A stretch of 64,000 nucleotides of DNA from Pichia kudriavzevii (Eukaryota > Ascomycota > Pichiomycetes > Pichiales > Pichiaceae). The notes under the pieces were generated by a model. That model did not search any database. It was not told the origin of the DNA and saw only the letters and a list, made by a program, of their open reading frames with translations. Made by a program: the position numbers and the translations under genes. Within the stretch, counting starts at the first letter, position 1. Every line of letters begins with the position of its first letter. This document shows, piece by piece, positions 33,030-43,777 of this stretch. Where the stretch lies: NCBI RefSeq assembly GCF_003054445.1, contig NC_042509.1, forward strand, positions 434,001 through 498,000. Direction: 5' to 3'.

Positions 33030-33242
33030 ATGATTGAATTGGCACTTTGGTTTGTGAAATATCATGTATCCATACTACTTGCCGATGACCATCTTGACCT
33101 CCGTCACCTCTTCACCAAGGGTAATCTCAAGGTAATAATAGGGATGCCAATTGTATTTACACGAATATATGTACTAGTTACTCTATATAACAGACTAAGC
33201 AAATTTAATGACTGTCTAAACTGTCACATGCATTTTCAATAA
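33030..33242 (+). mobile_element. Possible Ty1/copia RNase H-end fossil
   Basis: One frame contains FVKYHVSILLADDHLDLRHL and then FTKGNLKVIIGMP. The order resembles the end of copia RNase H, where K-H-I-x-I-K-Y-H is followed by a T-K-x-x-x-A-D box. It is broken and old, with no terminal repeat seen. Confidence 0.35.
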
Positions 33243-33531
33243 GGCGACTATCATTAAATTTGCTATGCTTCAATGTCAGGGCAGTTTCTTTTCTCTCTGT
33301 TTTTCTTCTTCTCTTTCCAGTGCAAAAAGGAGCAAAACGAGAATTTCAGGAATCTACAGAAATTTGGGGATTTCAGTATCCTAATCCAGAAAACCGAAAT
33401 TCCGCACCAAGTGTGAGAAATTTTTCAACTGGACGATCTGAGTATATGAGGTTTGTTGCATGTTTGTATGCAGTTACCACAAACCTGGATCTTGGGGGAC
33501 AAAGCTTTTGGACTTATTGTAGACAATCACG

Positions 33532-35841
33532 ATGTTTGGTAAGATCGCAAGTACCGGATGGAGGTCTGTTACGGCTGCGCTTCGGGGGCCAGTCCCATTT
33601 CAGCGTGGATTCCAAGTTTCTGCGATGAGAAAATCGTATGAGGAGGAGAAGATTGTTATTGATGAGTTATCCGCAAAACTTACCGATGAAGATGTTGCTA
33701 GATTGGGACGTATGAGAAATATTGGTATTTCTGCCCATATTGATTCTGGTAAGACCACGTTCACTGAGAGGGTGTTATTCTATACCGGTAGAATCAAGGC
33801 GATTCATGATGTTAGAGGTAGAGACGGTGTTGGTGCAAAGATGGACCATATGGATTTGGAGAGAGAGAAAGGTATTACTATTCAATCTGCGGCAACTTAT
33901 TGTTCTTGGGAGAGAGCTCCAGGTAAGAATTTACATTTCAATTTAATCGATACCCCAGGTCATATTGATTTCACCATTGAAGTTGAAAGAGCTTTAAGAG
34001 TCTTGGATGGTGCTGTTTTAGTTGTTTGTGCTGTTTCTGGTGTTCAATCTCAAACTGTTACTGTTGATAGACAAATGAAAAGATACAATGTTCCTAGAAT
34101 CACGTTTATTAACAAGATGGACAGAATGGGTGCTAATCCATGGAAGGCCATCGAACAGATTAGAACCAAATTAAAGATTCCTGCTGCTGCTGTCCAGGTT
34201 CCTATTGGATCCGAAAAAGATTTAATTGGTGCTGTTGATATTATTAATAGAAAATCTATCTACTATGAAGGTTCTCAAGGTGAAAAATTAAGAATTACTG
34301 AAGAAATCCCTGCTGATTTACAAGATCTGGTTGAAGAAAAGAGAAGTGAATTGATTGAAACCTTAGCAGACGTTGATGACGAGATTGCAGAATGTTTCAT
34401 TGATGAAGTTGAACCAAGTGTTGAGCAAATCCAAGGTGCCATTAGAAGAGCTACAATCGCAAGAAAGTTTACTCCTGTTTTCATGGGTTCTGCATTAGCT
34501 AATAAAGGTATTCAACCTGTTTTGGATGGTGTTTGTGATTACTTGCCAGATCCTAGTGAAATTTTGAATACTGCTCTTGACTTGGGTAACGAAGAGACTC
34601 CAGTTAATTTGGTTCCATCTTCCACATCGCCTGCTGTTGCATTGGCATTCAAGTTGGAAGAAGGTAAATATGGTCAATTGACTTATTTAAGAGTCTATCA
34701 AGGTAAATTAAGAAAGGGAAGTATGATCACCCATGTTAAGACTGGAAAGAAGATCAAGCTTGCAAGATTAGTTAGAATGCATTCTGAAGAAATGGAAGAT
34801 GTCGATGAAATTCATGCAGGTGAGATCTGTGCAACCTTTGGTATTGATTGTGCATCAGGTGATACATTTACTGATGGTAGTGTCGACTATTCTATGAGTT
34901 CTATGTTTGTTCCAGATGCAGTTGTTTCGTTATCCATTTCGCCAAAAACTAAAGATGCAGCTAACTTCTCCAAGGCTGTCAATAGATTCCAAAAGGAGGA
35001 TCCAACCTTCCGTGTTCACTTCGATAAAGATTCTAAGGAGACCATTATTTCCGGTATGGGTGAGTTACACTTGGAAATCTATGTTGAAAGAATGAAGAGA
35101 GAATACAATGTCGAATGTACTGTTGGTAGACCAAGAGTTTCTTACAGAGAATCCATTCTAGGTTCTGCACCATTTGATTACACACATAAGAAGCAATCTG
35201 GAGGTGCCGGTCAATTTGCAAAAGTTATGGGTAAGATGGAAGCAACTGCAAATGTTGATCCTGAAGAAATCGGTGCAACATTAGGTGACGATATCAAATT
35301 CCGTAACCACTTCCAAACCAAGGTTGTTGGTGGTAAGATTTCTGAAAAATTCTTACTTGCATGTCAAAAAGGTTTTGAAGACTGTTGTGAGAAGGGTCCA
35401 TTAACTGGATCTCGTGTTCTTGGTGTCCACATGGTCGTTGATGATGGTGCAACCCACGTGGTCGATTCTTCCGAAATGGCCTTCAGAACCGCTACTCAAT
35501 TTGCTTTTAAGCAAGCGTTCTTAAACTCTCAACCTGTTGTTTTAGAACCTATTATGAATGTTGTTATTACTGCACCTAATGAATTCCAGGGTGCAGTTAT
35601 TGGCTTAGTCAACAAGCTAGGTGGTTTGATTAATGACACTGAAAATGCTGCAGATGACTTCAACTTAACCTCTGATTGCTCTTTGAACAACTTATTTGGA
35701 TTTGCTTCCAAATTAAGGGCTGTTACCCAAGGTAAGGGTGAATTCACCATGGAATTCAAGGAATACCAACCTGCACCACCACAACTACAAAAGCAATTAA
35801 TCGAAGATTATACAAAAAAGAATAAAGGTGGTGATAACTAA
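33532..35841 (+). CDS. MEF1: Mitochondrial translation elongation factor G1
   Basis: Encodes 769 residues (yeast Mef1 is 761). A basic presequence (about 1-40, [20 protein letters not shown]) targets mitochondria. The G domain has the P-loop AHIDSGKTT, switch [31 protein letters not shown] and INKMDRMG. Domains II to V follow, with [20 protein letters not shown] and the C-terminal [20 protein letters not shown]. It is the GTPase that moves tRNA and mRNA through the mitoribosome. Codons after the presequence are strongly biased to AT-ending preferred ones, which suggests high expression. An ORF in another frame runs through the start region but is not family-like. Confidence 0.97.
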   Translation: MFGKIASTGWRSVTAALRGPVPFQRGFQVSAMRKSYEEEKIVIDELSAKLTDEDVARLGRMRNIGISAHIDSGKTTFTERVLFYTGRIKAIHDVRGRDGVGAKMDHMDLEREKGITIQSAATYCSWERAPGKNLHFNLIDTPGHIDFTIEVERALRVLDGAVLVVCAVSGVQSQTVTVDRQMKRYNVPRITFINKMDRMGANPWKAIEQIRTKLKIPAAAVQVPIGSEKDLIGAVDIINRKSIYYEGSQGEKLRITEEIPADLQDLVEEKRSELIETLADVDDEIAECFIDEVEPSVEQIQGAIRRATIARKFTPVFMGSALANKGIQPVLDGVCDYLPDPSEILNTALDLGNEETPVNLVPSSTSPAVALAFKLEEGKYGQLTYLRVYQGKLRKGSMITHVKTGKKIKLARLVRMHSEEMEDVDEIHAGEICATFGIDCASGDTFTDGSVDYSMSSMFVPDAVVSLSISPKTKDAANFSKAVNRFQKEDPTFRVHFDKDSKETIISGMGELHLEIYVERMKREYNVECTVGRPRVSYRESILGSAPFDYTHKKQSGGAGQFAKVMGKMEATANVDPEEIGATLGDDIKFRNHFQTKVVGGKISEKFLLACQKGFEDCCEKGPLTGSRVLGVHMVVDDGATHVVDSSEMAFRTATQFAFKQAFLNSQPVVLEPIMNVVITAPNEFQGAVIGLVNKLGGLINDTENAADDFNLTSDCSLNNLFGFASKLRAVTQGKGEFTMEFKEYQPAPPQLQKQLIEDYTKKNKGGDN

Positions 35842-36108
35842 TCATGTTTATAATTAACCGAAAACTGTACATAATCAAAGAATATTTTCTTGTATAACCT
35901 TTACATGTTTATTGTTTTTTTTATATACATACAATAGTAGAGAAGATGATATTAGTGTATTTATTTTTTAGCTAAAGTAGTATTAAGGGCATGAAAGGGC
36001 AAAAACGGACAAGGAACCGGGAAATACGAAGGTATATTCGAATGTGGATCTATCTGCAGAGATGAGCAAAACCCCATATTCGCAAAAACAAGGATGCGTC
36101 CAATGCAA

Positions 36109-37134
36109 TCATTCAACTTTAGAAGCGGAAACCTTACCAGATTCAATCCAACTGGGGTCGATTAATTTGGACCTTTCTGCATGCATTAGTTTATAAGATG
36201 ACTTTATGGTACCTTCGGAAACACCTGTTTTTTCACTGATTTTCGCCAAAGTTAGGTTTTGGTCAAAGGCAACTGAAGTGAAATAAATGACGGTTGCTGC
36301 AATAGTGGTTGGAGATCTACCTTCCAACACACCAACGGTTTTCAAATTCTTGGCTATGGTTTGAGCGCTGGATGCTATCTGAGGAGATAGACCTAAATGG
36401 GAACAGAATCTTCCAACCAAATCCTCTGGGTTAGTGTGTCTGGTGTTGATTGAATCATTCTGGTATGTGATGATACCGCCTTGTTCCTCATTTTTCCGTT
36501 GGATGATGTTATTTATTTGTTTAAAGACACGACCGATTTCTTTACGGGGGACGTTAGTCAAAGCCCAGATTTCTTTGAATGAACGGGGGACACTTGCCTT
36601 TCTACAACCTAAAAAGATGGCACCAGCCATTATACTTTCTTGGGATTTACCCTTTAAAGAAGGGTCATCATAGACTAACTTATAAACTTCCTTGGCACCA
36701 TCCTGGACAACCTTAGGGAGTTGGTACCCATCACACATCTGAGTTATCTTGGAGAATGCTGCTTGCAAAGTGTGACTTCTTTTATCGGCAAAGGATTTAC
36801 TCTGGGTTCTATTTAAATCTCTAGCTGTTCGGGTGGCGTCGATACCTGCACTGATAACAGTGTTGAGCTGATCCCCGTCCAAGATGGAGTTCGTCGCCTC
36901 TCCCACACGGGACGGATCGTCACCTTTCTGGTCGTCGTTGTTGAACGTTCTCCATTCCGAACGGTTATCAATGATACGAGAACACAAAACAAGGCCGCAA
37001 AGTCCACAAACAATATCGCCTTCCGCATGTCGTTCAATAAGTTCTGGGGGGAAAACCTTACATTCAGGACAAGACAGCGTCACGTTCAAGTTGACCCCAC
37101 GAGGGTTCCTTCTCTCTGGTGCGGCGGTTGACAT
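36109..37134 (-). CDS. SUA7: Transcription initiation factor TFIIB
   Basis: Encodes 341 residues (yeast Sua7 is 345) from the ATG at 37134 (MSTAAPERRNPRGVNLNVTL). An in-frame ATG at 37185 would add 17 residues and is not supported by the family. The zinc ribbon has CPEC (C22, C25) and CGLC (C43, C46). The B-reader and linker follow (SEWRTFNNDDQKGDDPSRVG). Two cyclin-like repeats come next: AFSKITQMCDGYQLPKVVQD with ESIMAGAIFLGCRKASVPRS, and then FCSHLGLSPQIASSAQTIAK with SPTTIAATVIYF. TFIIB bridges TBP and Pol II and sets the start site. Together with RPB2, RPB7 and TAF6 it makes four Pol II initiation-related genes in this window. Confidence 0.97.
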   Translation of the reverse strand: MSTAAPERRNPRGVNLNVTLSCPECKVFPPELIERHAEGDIVCGLCGLVLCSRIIDNRSEWRTFNNDDQKGDDPSRVGEATNSILDGDQLNTVISAGIDATRTARDLNRTQSKSFADKRSHTLQAAFSKITQMCDGYQLPKVVQDGAKEVYKLVYDDPSLKGKSQESIMAGAIFLGCRKASVPRSFKEIWALTNVPRKEIGRVFKQINNIIQRKNEEQGGIITYQNDSINTRHTNPEDLVGRFCSHLGLSPQIASSAQTIAKNLKTVGVLEGRSPTTIAATVIYFTSVAFDQNLTLAKISEKTGVSEGTIKSSYKLMHAERSKLIDPSWIESGKVSASKVE

Positions 37135-37640
37135 TGTATCGTGTGTGTTGTTTAACAGTGCCACAAGCTGCAAATAGCCATCCACACCAGAATAAACATA
37201 CCAAAGCTAAAGTCATGAAAATTTTTAGTTATCCATGGCAAGACAGAATATGGTGATCCTTTTTTTTTTTCCCCGTCCTCTTCTGCTATCTCAATTTAAT
37301 TTTCTCGATGCTTCTCTGACTTTCTTTCAATGGTTTTTTCTATGGTTTTCTATCGCATCTTGGAGTTCCTCCTAAACTGCAATGGTGTTCTATTGAGTAC
37401 ATCCATGCGAAGAAACGTAGATTAGTAAGGCACCCTATTATATTAGACTATGTATTATATATTACACAAACCAACGTATTACTGAGACAAGTGGCTGTGA
37501 GGAAACTGCGGGAAATACGAGAGGAAGAAGGAACGCGAAGGAGATGGAATGGAGATGGAGCAACAGGTGGAAGAATGGAACCAGTCAGGCCACTGAAACG
37601 TATCAAGGCAACAAGTTAAACCCCCAAACAGAAGCAGCCA
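37135..37640. other. Intergenic between SUA7 start and YPT7 stop
   Basis: SUA7 promoter side with a short T-run (about 37260-37270). The part near YPT7 is GA-rich. No site recognised. Confidence 0.55.
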
Positions 37641-38261
37641 TCAGCAGGAACAGTTCCCGTAGCTGTCGCCGTCCACGTGGATGTTGACGGCGTCCGTGTA
37701 GTCGTCGTTAAACATCATGCTCTCCTCCTGCTGCAACGCGTTACGAGCCACCACGTCGAACGCCTGCTCGACGTTGACGGCTTCCTTTGCACTTGTCTCA
37801 AAGTAGGGTAGGTTGCCAAGGTTCTGTGCCATGAGCTGTGCCTTCTTGGAACTCACCACCCGTTTGCTCTCCTGGACGTCGATCTTGTTCCCAATGATAA
37901 CAAAGGGGAAGTTGTCAGGGTCTCGAATGTTTGCCTGGATTAGAAACTCGTCTCTCCAGCTCTGTAAGTTCTCAAAAGATTTGGCATTAGTGACATCGTA
38001 CACCAACACACAACAATCGGAACCTCTATAGAAGGCAACCCCTAAACTTTGGAATCGTTCCTGGCCGGCAGTGTCCCAGATTTGTAACGTCACGTTCTTG
38101 TCGTCGATCTTCATGTCTTTCGGTAGAAAATCAGCACCAATTGTGGCCTTATATTGTTGTGAGAATTTACCATTAATGAACCGTTGCATCAATGAGGTCT
38201 TCCCGACCCCAGTGTCGCCTAAAATGATGACCTTAAGTAGCGTCTTCTTTGGAGGCGGCAT
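37641..38261 (-). CDS. YPT7: Rab7-type GTPase of the vacuole
   Basis: Encodes 206 residues (yeast Ypt7 is 208) from the ATG at 38261 ([20 protein letters not shown]); a 22-codon upstream extension is rejected. G-boxes are all intact: GDTGVGKTS (15-23), WDTAGQE (62-68) with the catalytic Q67, NKID (125-128) and TSAK (156-159). The effector region YKATIGADF is Rab7-specific, and the C-terminus ends in CSC for double geranylgeranylation. Ypt7 directs homotypic vacuole fusion through HOPS and late endosome and autophagosome fusion. Codon use is GC-richer than neighbouring genes. Its promoter region carries the TCGCGCC/CGAAAAACAAAA module. Confidence 0.97.
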   Translation of the reverse strand: MPPPKKTLLKVIILGDTGVGKTSLMQRFINGKFSQQYKATIGADFLPKDMKIDDKNVTLQIWDTAGQERFQSLGVAFYRGSDCCVLVYDVTNAKSFENLQSWRDEFLIQANIRDPDNFPFVIIGNKIDVQESKRVVSSKKAQLMAQNLGNLPYFETSAKEAVNVEQAFDVVARNALQQEESMMFNDDYTDAVNIHVDGDSYGNCSC

Positions 38262-38799
38262 CTGTGTTTGTAGAGAAGTGTATCTAAGAACAATAGACTC
38301 GGAGTATCGTTTGCAATTCCAGGACAAACTACAAAACTCTCTTCAATATTCATCATTCCTTACTACTACCCATTTATTACCTACTGCTTTATCTACATTT
38401 ACCTTACCTGGCCTCGTTTCGCTCTTTTCTTTCTCGATCTCGCTAATCGTTTCTTCCCAACCCTCGTGGACCATGGCGCCTTCCTCCTTCGGAAGCCTCC
38501 CCTCCCCCCACAGCGGCTCGCGCCTTCCCCTTTCGGACGGAGGACGAAAAACAAAAAAAAAAGGAACGATTGGGGCTCAGCATGGTCTGGATTTTTTTTC
38601 TTTTATGAGTCACGGATTTTCCCTTTTAGAGGAAGAGAAGGGGAAGAATGAAATTTTTCACCAAGGGTAACTCCGAAGTGGGATAACTCTTGTAGTGGAT
38701 ATATTTCTTTACATTTAGAGTGGATTAGAGGTGGGCCTTTGTGTGTATTGGTGCTACTGTTTACAGGGGAGAGGATAAACTTGGATAGGACACGTTGCT
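38262..38799. promoter_or_regulatory. Divergent promoter of YPT7 and the polyQ gene, composite module
   Basis: TCGCGCC (38518-38524), TTCGG (38532-38536) and GACGAAAAACAAAAAAAA (38543-38560) lie in the same order as at 1763-1800 upstream of GLC7. The rest is AT-rich with no other recognised site. Confidence 0.5.
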
Positions 38800-38847
38800 A
38801 TGCATACGCTTTTATCTGAGACGCTGCAGAGACACGAACAACCACAA

Positions 38848-38878
<31 letters not shown>

Positions 38879-39525
38879 AACAACAACAACAACAGCAGCA
38901 GCAACAACAACAACAACAACAACAACAAAAGGTGCAGAATGTCATAGATGAAACAGCCAGAACACTAGGCTTAGCACAAACACTGCTTCTTTTGGTCTTG
39001 GTGGCCCTAGACCGACTCCATCATCGTAGTTCGCTTTCACTTCTCCTGATCCATCTGCGTACACAGCTAGATTCTCTCATAGATAACCCTCCTGCTCACT
39101 CGGGTAGAGTCTTCCAACTCACAGAGAAGAACTGGCAGTTGGTCTTTGAACACGCCTCCTATTTCCACATTGAAGACTTGGCGGCAATCTACAACGACTT
39201 GCTTGAACATCCTCTTGAGTTGACCTTCACCTCCTTCAAAATTAGAATTTTGGCGTCGTCAGAGAGTATCCAAGATTATCTGCATTTCAATGGAGTCTTT
39301 GATGAAGAGTCCATAATTGCATATAACGAATCCAAAATTGCTGGGCACATCCATCGAACGGCCTTCTCTAGAGAATCGGGTCTTGGAGACAACCCAAGCA
39401 GAGCATCTTCTCATGATGTTTGCCGTATAATCCAGTCGGAAAACTTTACTGATTTCCATTTGAAAAGATGGAAGGTATTACGTTTGTTAGACAGGCACAT
39501 ATTCAAGCCCGCCACTACTGAGTGA
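38800..39525 (+). CDS. Uncharacterised protein with a 28-residue polyglutamine run
   Basis: Encodes 241 residues. I do not recognise the family. After 15 residues comes a run of 28 glutamines (38845-38928, CAA with scattered CAG). A leucine-rich helical stretch follows (GLAQTLLLLVLVALDRLHHR, then SLSLLLIHLRTQLDSLI). The rest is soluble and mixed helical (FQLTEKNWQLVFEHASYFHI, then EDLAAIYNDLLEHPLELTF) and ends KRWKVLRLLDRHIFKPATTE. The non-repeat part has even composition and keeps its frame over 590 bp, which supports a real gene. PolyQ plus short helical domains is common in yeast transcription regulators, but that is only a guess. Divergent from YPT7, convergent with the La-motif gene. Confidence 0.7.
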
Positions 39526-39642
39526 TAGTTAACCTGCTATGCTTATATAGCACGTATTACGTACTATTACCTATGTATTTTTTTTTCCTGCCAATTTATA
39601 GACATTAAAATACTCCTTTGTTGCTCAAATAAATTCTATAGC

Positions 39643-41127
39643 TCATCTCTTTGTTCCCGGTAATAACCATCTCTCCCAATTCTGGCGTAGTCTCACACTG
39701 TCTCCTCTTTTCTCAAGCTCGGGAATATGGTCAAGAACATAATCTACAAATCTCTCATCATCTCCGCAGATCAGCTTGATTCTCTTGAACCCGTTTAGTA
39801 GGGATATCGGTACATAGCCTTCCTTACTCATGTTTCCCCTTAAATAAAGGTCTCGACAAAGATTGTCCGTTGAAAAATAGTACAAAATCTGCTCTGCTAC
39901 TCTCTCAAATTTGTCGTTTGTGGACTCTGAATCCAACTTCTTCACAGCTGCATCAAGAGGGATTATTTTGGATGTTACATTTTGGGAATCTAAAGTAGCT
40001 GAAGGCAAGTACCCCGGAATTTCAAAACGAGATGGTAATTTTCCAGGCGGATGCAGTGGTAACGATGGTGGTAGTTGCATGGGTACCGGTAATGGAAGCG
40101 GAAAGGGATGAGGCAATGGAAGTGAACATGACACTGTTGATGGAGGCGGTAATGGAGGTGGAAATGGAGGTGGAAAAGGCTGTAAAACGGGTACACCTAT
40201 AGGGTGGTTGAAATTTGGTGGGGCCCCATAACAATGTCCACCAATAATGAAGGCTGGCTCTCGTGTTCTGAATCTGGTTGACTGTTCATAACTATTGTGC
40301 TCTGCGTTGAATGAATTTCTTTGTTTCATTGTTTCGGATGGCATTTTTGAGCCTTTGAAAGGTTTGAAATGATTTTCTTTTAAAGTTTCTGGTGTTTCTA
40401 AAGTTAAAGGCGTTTTTGGAAATAAGGTTGGTGTGGTTTGGGGACCCGAGAACAGCGCATGATTAGTGTTTGCAAAAGAGTCGCCTGACACTGCAGCTGC
40501 TGGTGATAGTAAAGGTATTGCTGGGAACTTTTCATTTACTGGTTGCTGAAGGGATGGATCTGATAAAACAAGAGTCCTGTATTGGCCATAATCATTCATT
40601 ATATTAGAAGTTGGTACCAGTATGTCCTTTTCAAGTACATGTGGCTCTTGTTGTGCATGTTGTTGTCGTGATCTGTTTTCTTGAGCATTGAGGCACCTAC
40701 TATAATTGTTTCTATAGGCATGACTTCTGGAGCTTTTGTGAAACTTTGCCTTGTAGTTTTTATTGTCGAATTTGTTCTCTCTCCAGGTTTGTTTCTTTTT
40801 TCCATTGCTTATATGGAAATGTTCAACTTCTTCAGTTGCTTCCTTAACATCTAACCGCTTGGGAACTGTATTGATGTTAATATTTTCAACTTCCGAATTT
40901 TTATACTTGTTCATTGGTTTACCTAAAATGTTCCGTTTATTTCCTAGTGTATTTTTGTTGTTTGGGTGACCCTGTTTGTTCACTTTAATACTCCCATGTG
41001 TGAAATCAACGCTAGTATCAATCTCAATTTTGGCTTCCTTTGCACTTTCAATCAAACTGGAGGCATCAATCCACGCGTTCATTTTAGGAACAGGTGCAGG
41101 TACTAGAACCTTAGGAACATCTTGCAT
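39643..41127 (-). CDS. SRO9/SLF1: La-motif RNA-binding protein, Sro9/Slf1 family
   Basis: Encodes 494 residues (yeast Sro9 434, Slf1 447). The N-terminus (VLVPAPVPKMNAWIDASSLI) resembles the family start. The middle is disordered, Asn/Lys/Pro-rich, with a proline-rich PFPPPFPPPLPPP stretch and PLPHPFPLPLPVP. A La motif closes the protein (about 410-485: FERVAEQILYYFSTDNLCRD, LYLRGNMSKEGYVPISLLNG, FKRIKL). Sro9 and Slf1 are cytoplasmic, ribosome-associated mRNA-binding proteins that affect translation and stress response. No RRM follows the La motif, which separates it from true La (Lhp1). Divergent from SLD3. Confidence 0.9.
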   Translation of the reverse strand: MQDVPKVLVPAPVPKMNAWIDASSLIESAKEAKIEIDTSVDFTHGSIKVNKQGHPNNKNTLGNKRNILGKPMNKYKNSEVENININTVPKRLDVKEATEEVEHFHISNGKKKQTWRENKFDNKNYKAKFHKSSRSHAYRNNYSRCLNAQENRSRQQHAQQEPHVLEKDILVPTSNIMNDYGQYRTLVLSDPSLQQPVNEKFPAIPLLSPAAAVSGDSFANTNHALFSGPQTTPTLFPKTPLTLETPETLKENHFKPFKGSKMPSETMKQRNSFNAEHNSYEQSTRFRTREPAFIIGGHCYGAPPNFNHPIGVPVLQPFPPPFPPPLPPPSTVSCSLPLPHPFPLPLPVPMQLPPSLPLHPPGKLPSRFEIPGYLPSATLDSQNVTSKIIPLDAAVKKLDSESTNDKFERVAEQILYYFSTDNLCRDLYLRGNMSKEGYVPISLLNGFKRIKLICGDDERFVDYVLDHIPELEKRGDSVRLRQNWERWLLPGTKR

Positions 41128-41551
41128 TTTGATATTAAAGCTAAGTTAAGAGATTTCTCAAATATCTGGAGAGACAACACTGCTGAGCCTTTGTTTTTTC
41201 AAAATATTTGTTAGGAGATGAAATAGATGACTCTGGATTTCTTTCCTATACTTTTAAGAAATCTACAGATAATTCCCTTTGTTATATTCAATGAAGGGTT
41301 AAAATTAGGATTAGATGAAGATTTAGCACTTTTGAACTTTTAGAGGTTAAAAAAAAGCATATGAAGAGAGCAGATAAACCTGAATGTAAATTTTGAACTA
41401 ATGTGAATGAGCGAAGGGAAAAAAAATCAAGAACTTTACGTTAAGGATACATGCACTCACGTATCTTTCTGCATAAACAAATCAATTCATTAACACTTTG
41501 AACGGCCCAGTATACAGATTTCTATTCCTAAGAGGATTCCATCTTTTTTGA
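41128..41551. other. Divergent promoter of SRO9/SLF1-like gene and SLD3
   Basis: AT-rich with short A-tracts. No ACGCGT, TTACCCG or CACGTG was seen. Confidence 0.5.
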
Positions 41552-43690
41552 GTGATGAAAAAGTTTACTTGCGTTCGGCCCAACTTCTCATCTTCGTTGG
41601 AATTCTTCAGCAAAAAACTAGAAATCCAGGTTGAAATTTTGTCAACTGTCAATTCTTCCGCATGGTATGCAAATTTATCACGAGGGAAAGATCTAGGTAT
41701 AATAAGACTCAAAGTAGACAAAGAAACCAATGAGTATTTGGATGGGATGCTAGACTCGGCCACTACGTTTGGCTTCTTTGTGAAACTGAACACCAATCTT
41801 TTAAGTTATGGTTTTATGTATCGTATCACAGCCTCTAAGCAGTGGATCATTAAACCATTTAAAGACAAGCCATTACTTGTTGACAGACCGCCTCATAAAT
41901 ACCTGGAAGATATCGACTACCTATCAGTCAAAGTTTCGAACGATGTTCTACGAGGGAAGTCCACGTCGTTGCGCATAAATGAAACATTTCCAGATTTGGT
42001 TAAACATTCTAGAAAGTACATGCAACTTCAACAAAAAAAAGCACATGAATCCAAGGACGTGTTGAAATCAATTGATCCTATTGAATTTTTATTGGACCAG
42101 TATTTTACCATTTTGTATGATGATTCCTTCGTTATTGAACGTTTTGTCAAATTTTCAGTGAGTAAAATGCATTTATTAAAACACAATAATTCACAACTTG
42201 GCAAAGAATGCTTGACTAAATTATTGGTTCATTCGTTGCATAAATTCGATAAGAGATATGATATTGCAGTATCTGAAGGAACGGAGGTCTCTGAGTTGAT
42301 CACCAAATGGTTATCCCCCGAAATACTATTGGATCCTCTAGAAAGTAAGTTTAGGGAGAATATTTTTAACAAACTCGGTATCGACAAACAGGCTAAAGTA
42401 ACCTTTACCGATAATGGAAAAATTGCTGAATGCTTTAACAATCTAAAAATCAGAGATGCAAAGCTCCAAATTTTGATAGACATGGAACTACTAAAGGTAA
42501 TCAAAACAGAGGACCCGGGGACCAGGCTGACCCCCATCCATGTACCCTCCACAGCTAAACCAGCCAGACCAAAGGGGAAAAGAACACAGTTAATATCTAA
42601 AAGATATTCAAATAAACCGACAGATAAAAAGAGACGTCTTATACCCACTTTATTAGGTTCTGTAATACCCGAAGATTTTGACGTTGATGTTGATTTGCGT
42701 GGTCAATCTGAACCAGAAGTCGAAATAACAAGGGAAACATTAGAAAAGCTTATAGAAGGGTTATTTGAAAAGTTGTGCGTATGTGATGCGATTTATGGGT
42801 GGGATTATAAAGACGACAAATCGTCATGGGGATTTGTATTAAGTTGTATTCTACCGTATTACGAGAGGATTCACCGTCGAATAATCTCTAACTTGGCCAT
42901 CAAATCAAGAGGACCGGCGTACCTTCTTAAGCTGAAGACTAGGAAAGAAAAGAAGGAGAAGGAAGCCAAAAGACAGCGCAAGGGGGTGGAGAAGTCGCAC
43001 AAATCAACAGAAAGAAGATCCACAAATATTGATCTATCTAAAATAAAATTGACTAGGCAAAATTCAAGTTTTAGTAGTTCTAAAATTGATTTATCTCGAA
43101 AAATCATAAGTATGAATGAGTCTGTAAGTAATTCAACAGGTTTGGTTGATGACGCACCTTTTTCTATAGAGCGTGTTGATTCATCGAATGGCTTTATGAA
43201 CAATAAGAAAAGAAAATTGCAGGCACCTGACGCCAAATCTAATCAACATCCAGATGATCTGTTAGGAACGAATGTTACTAAACCAAAGCAAGTGGTGCAA
43301 CCTTCTCAAGAACCTATTGACCTTTTCTATCATAATCAAATAATAGAAGCCACTCCTCGTAAGCAAGAATTAGAGAAAAAGCAGACAATTCCAGAGTTAT
43401 CGTATATTAATGGAAATACTCCACATCAAGACTCGGGGATAATTGCAGGTAGTTCTCCTTTTAGAATGGTTTCCTCACCGTCCAAGATTATCACACAAAT
43501 CACTGAAACTTCAAACCTAGAAAGGATACAAGTCATGCCAGGTGTTTTTGAGTTTGGGTCCTCACCTGCAAAAACAATAATTGAATCACCAATCATTAAA
43601 AGTTCGAAACAAACACAAGATTCTGAACCAAATTCCTCCGTAAAACTTAATCCTATCAAATCCACTAAAAGAAAATTGAGCTTCAAGTAG
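41552..43690 (+). CDS. SLD3: DNA replication initiation protein Sld3
   Basis: Encodes 712 residues (yeast Sld3 is 668). The Sld3/Treslin domain (Cdc45 binding) is read in the central part: KIRDAKLQILIDMELLKVI matches the yeast block K-x-R-E-I-K-L-Q-I-L-L-L-L-E-I, and GFVLSCILPYYERIHRRIIS with LAIKSRGP matches GFINYVLIPYFNKKVPHAVE and its KLKGPS. A basic KEKKEKEAKRQRK segment and a long disordered tail with S/T-P sites follow (EATPRKQ, SSPFRMVSSPSK, SSPAKTIIESP). In yeast, CDK phosphorylation of such sites lets Dpb11 bind and origins fire. The start could also be the second Met (41555). Confidence 0.8.
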   Translation: MMKKFTCVRPNFSSSLEFFSKKLEIQVEILSTVNSSAWYANLSRGKDLGIIRLKVDKETNEYLDGMLDSATTFGFFVKLNTNLLSYGFMYRITASKQWIIKPFKDKPLLVDRPPHKYLEDIDYLSVKVSNDVLRGKSTSLRINETFPDLVKHSRKYMQLQQKKAHESKDVLKSIDPIEFLLDQYFTILYDDSFVIERFVKFSVSKMHLLKHNNSQLGKECLTKLLVHSLHKFDKRYDIAVSEGTEVSELITKWLSPEILLDPLESKFRENIFNKLGIDKQAKVTFTDNGKIAECFNNLKIRDAKLQILIDMELLKVIKTEDPGTRLTPIHVPSTAKPARPKGKRTQLISKRYSNKPTDKKRRLIPTLLGSVIPEDFDVDVDLRGQSEPEVEITRETLEKLIEGLFEKLCVCDAIYGWDYKDDKSSWGFVLSCILPYYERIHRRIISNLAIKSRGPAYLLKLKTRKEKKEKEAKRQRKGVEKSHKSTERRSTNIDLSKIKLTRQNSSFSSSKIDLSRKIISMNESVSNSTGLVDDAPFSIERVDSSNGFMNNKKRKLQAPDAKSNQHPDDLLGTNVTKPKQVVQPSQEPIDLFYHNQIIEATPRKQELEKKQTIPELSYINGNTPHQDSGIIAGSSPFRMVSSPSKIITQITETSNLERIQVMPGVFEFGSSPAKTIIESPIIKSSKQTQDSEPNSSVKLNPIKSTKRKLSFK

Positions 43691-43777
43691 TATATATCAA
43701 AACTACACTCTTTCGGCTTATTATTTTTTATATAGTATCGTAAAAACTTTTCTAAACATTTTCGGAACCTAATATAA

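Larger units (their letters stand above)
29274..33531. other. 4.3-kb AT-rich gene desert with faint retroelement traces
   Basis: No host gene is visible. Open frames are short, AT-driven and unconserved. Two stretches look like relics of retroelement genes: about 30,350-30,850 (retropepsin-like) and about 33,040-33,170 (like the end of a copia RNase H). I saw no large inverted repeat and no tRNA. It has no centromere hallmark that I can recognise. It ends in the promoter and presequence region of MEF1. Confidence 0.6.

Noticed and set aside
29274-33531. Centromere
   Set aside because: There is no inverted repeat or point-centromere motif, and it is far shorter than the desert I would expect in this species.
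38754-38945. Cysteine-run frame on the minus strand
   Set aside because: It is the antisense reading of the CAA/CAG polyglutamine tract.
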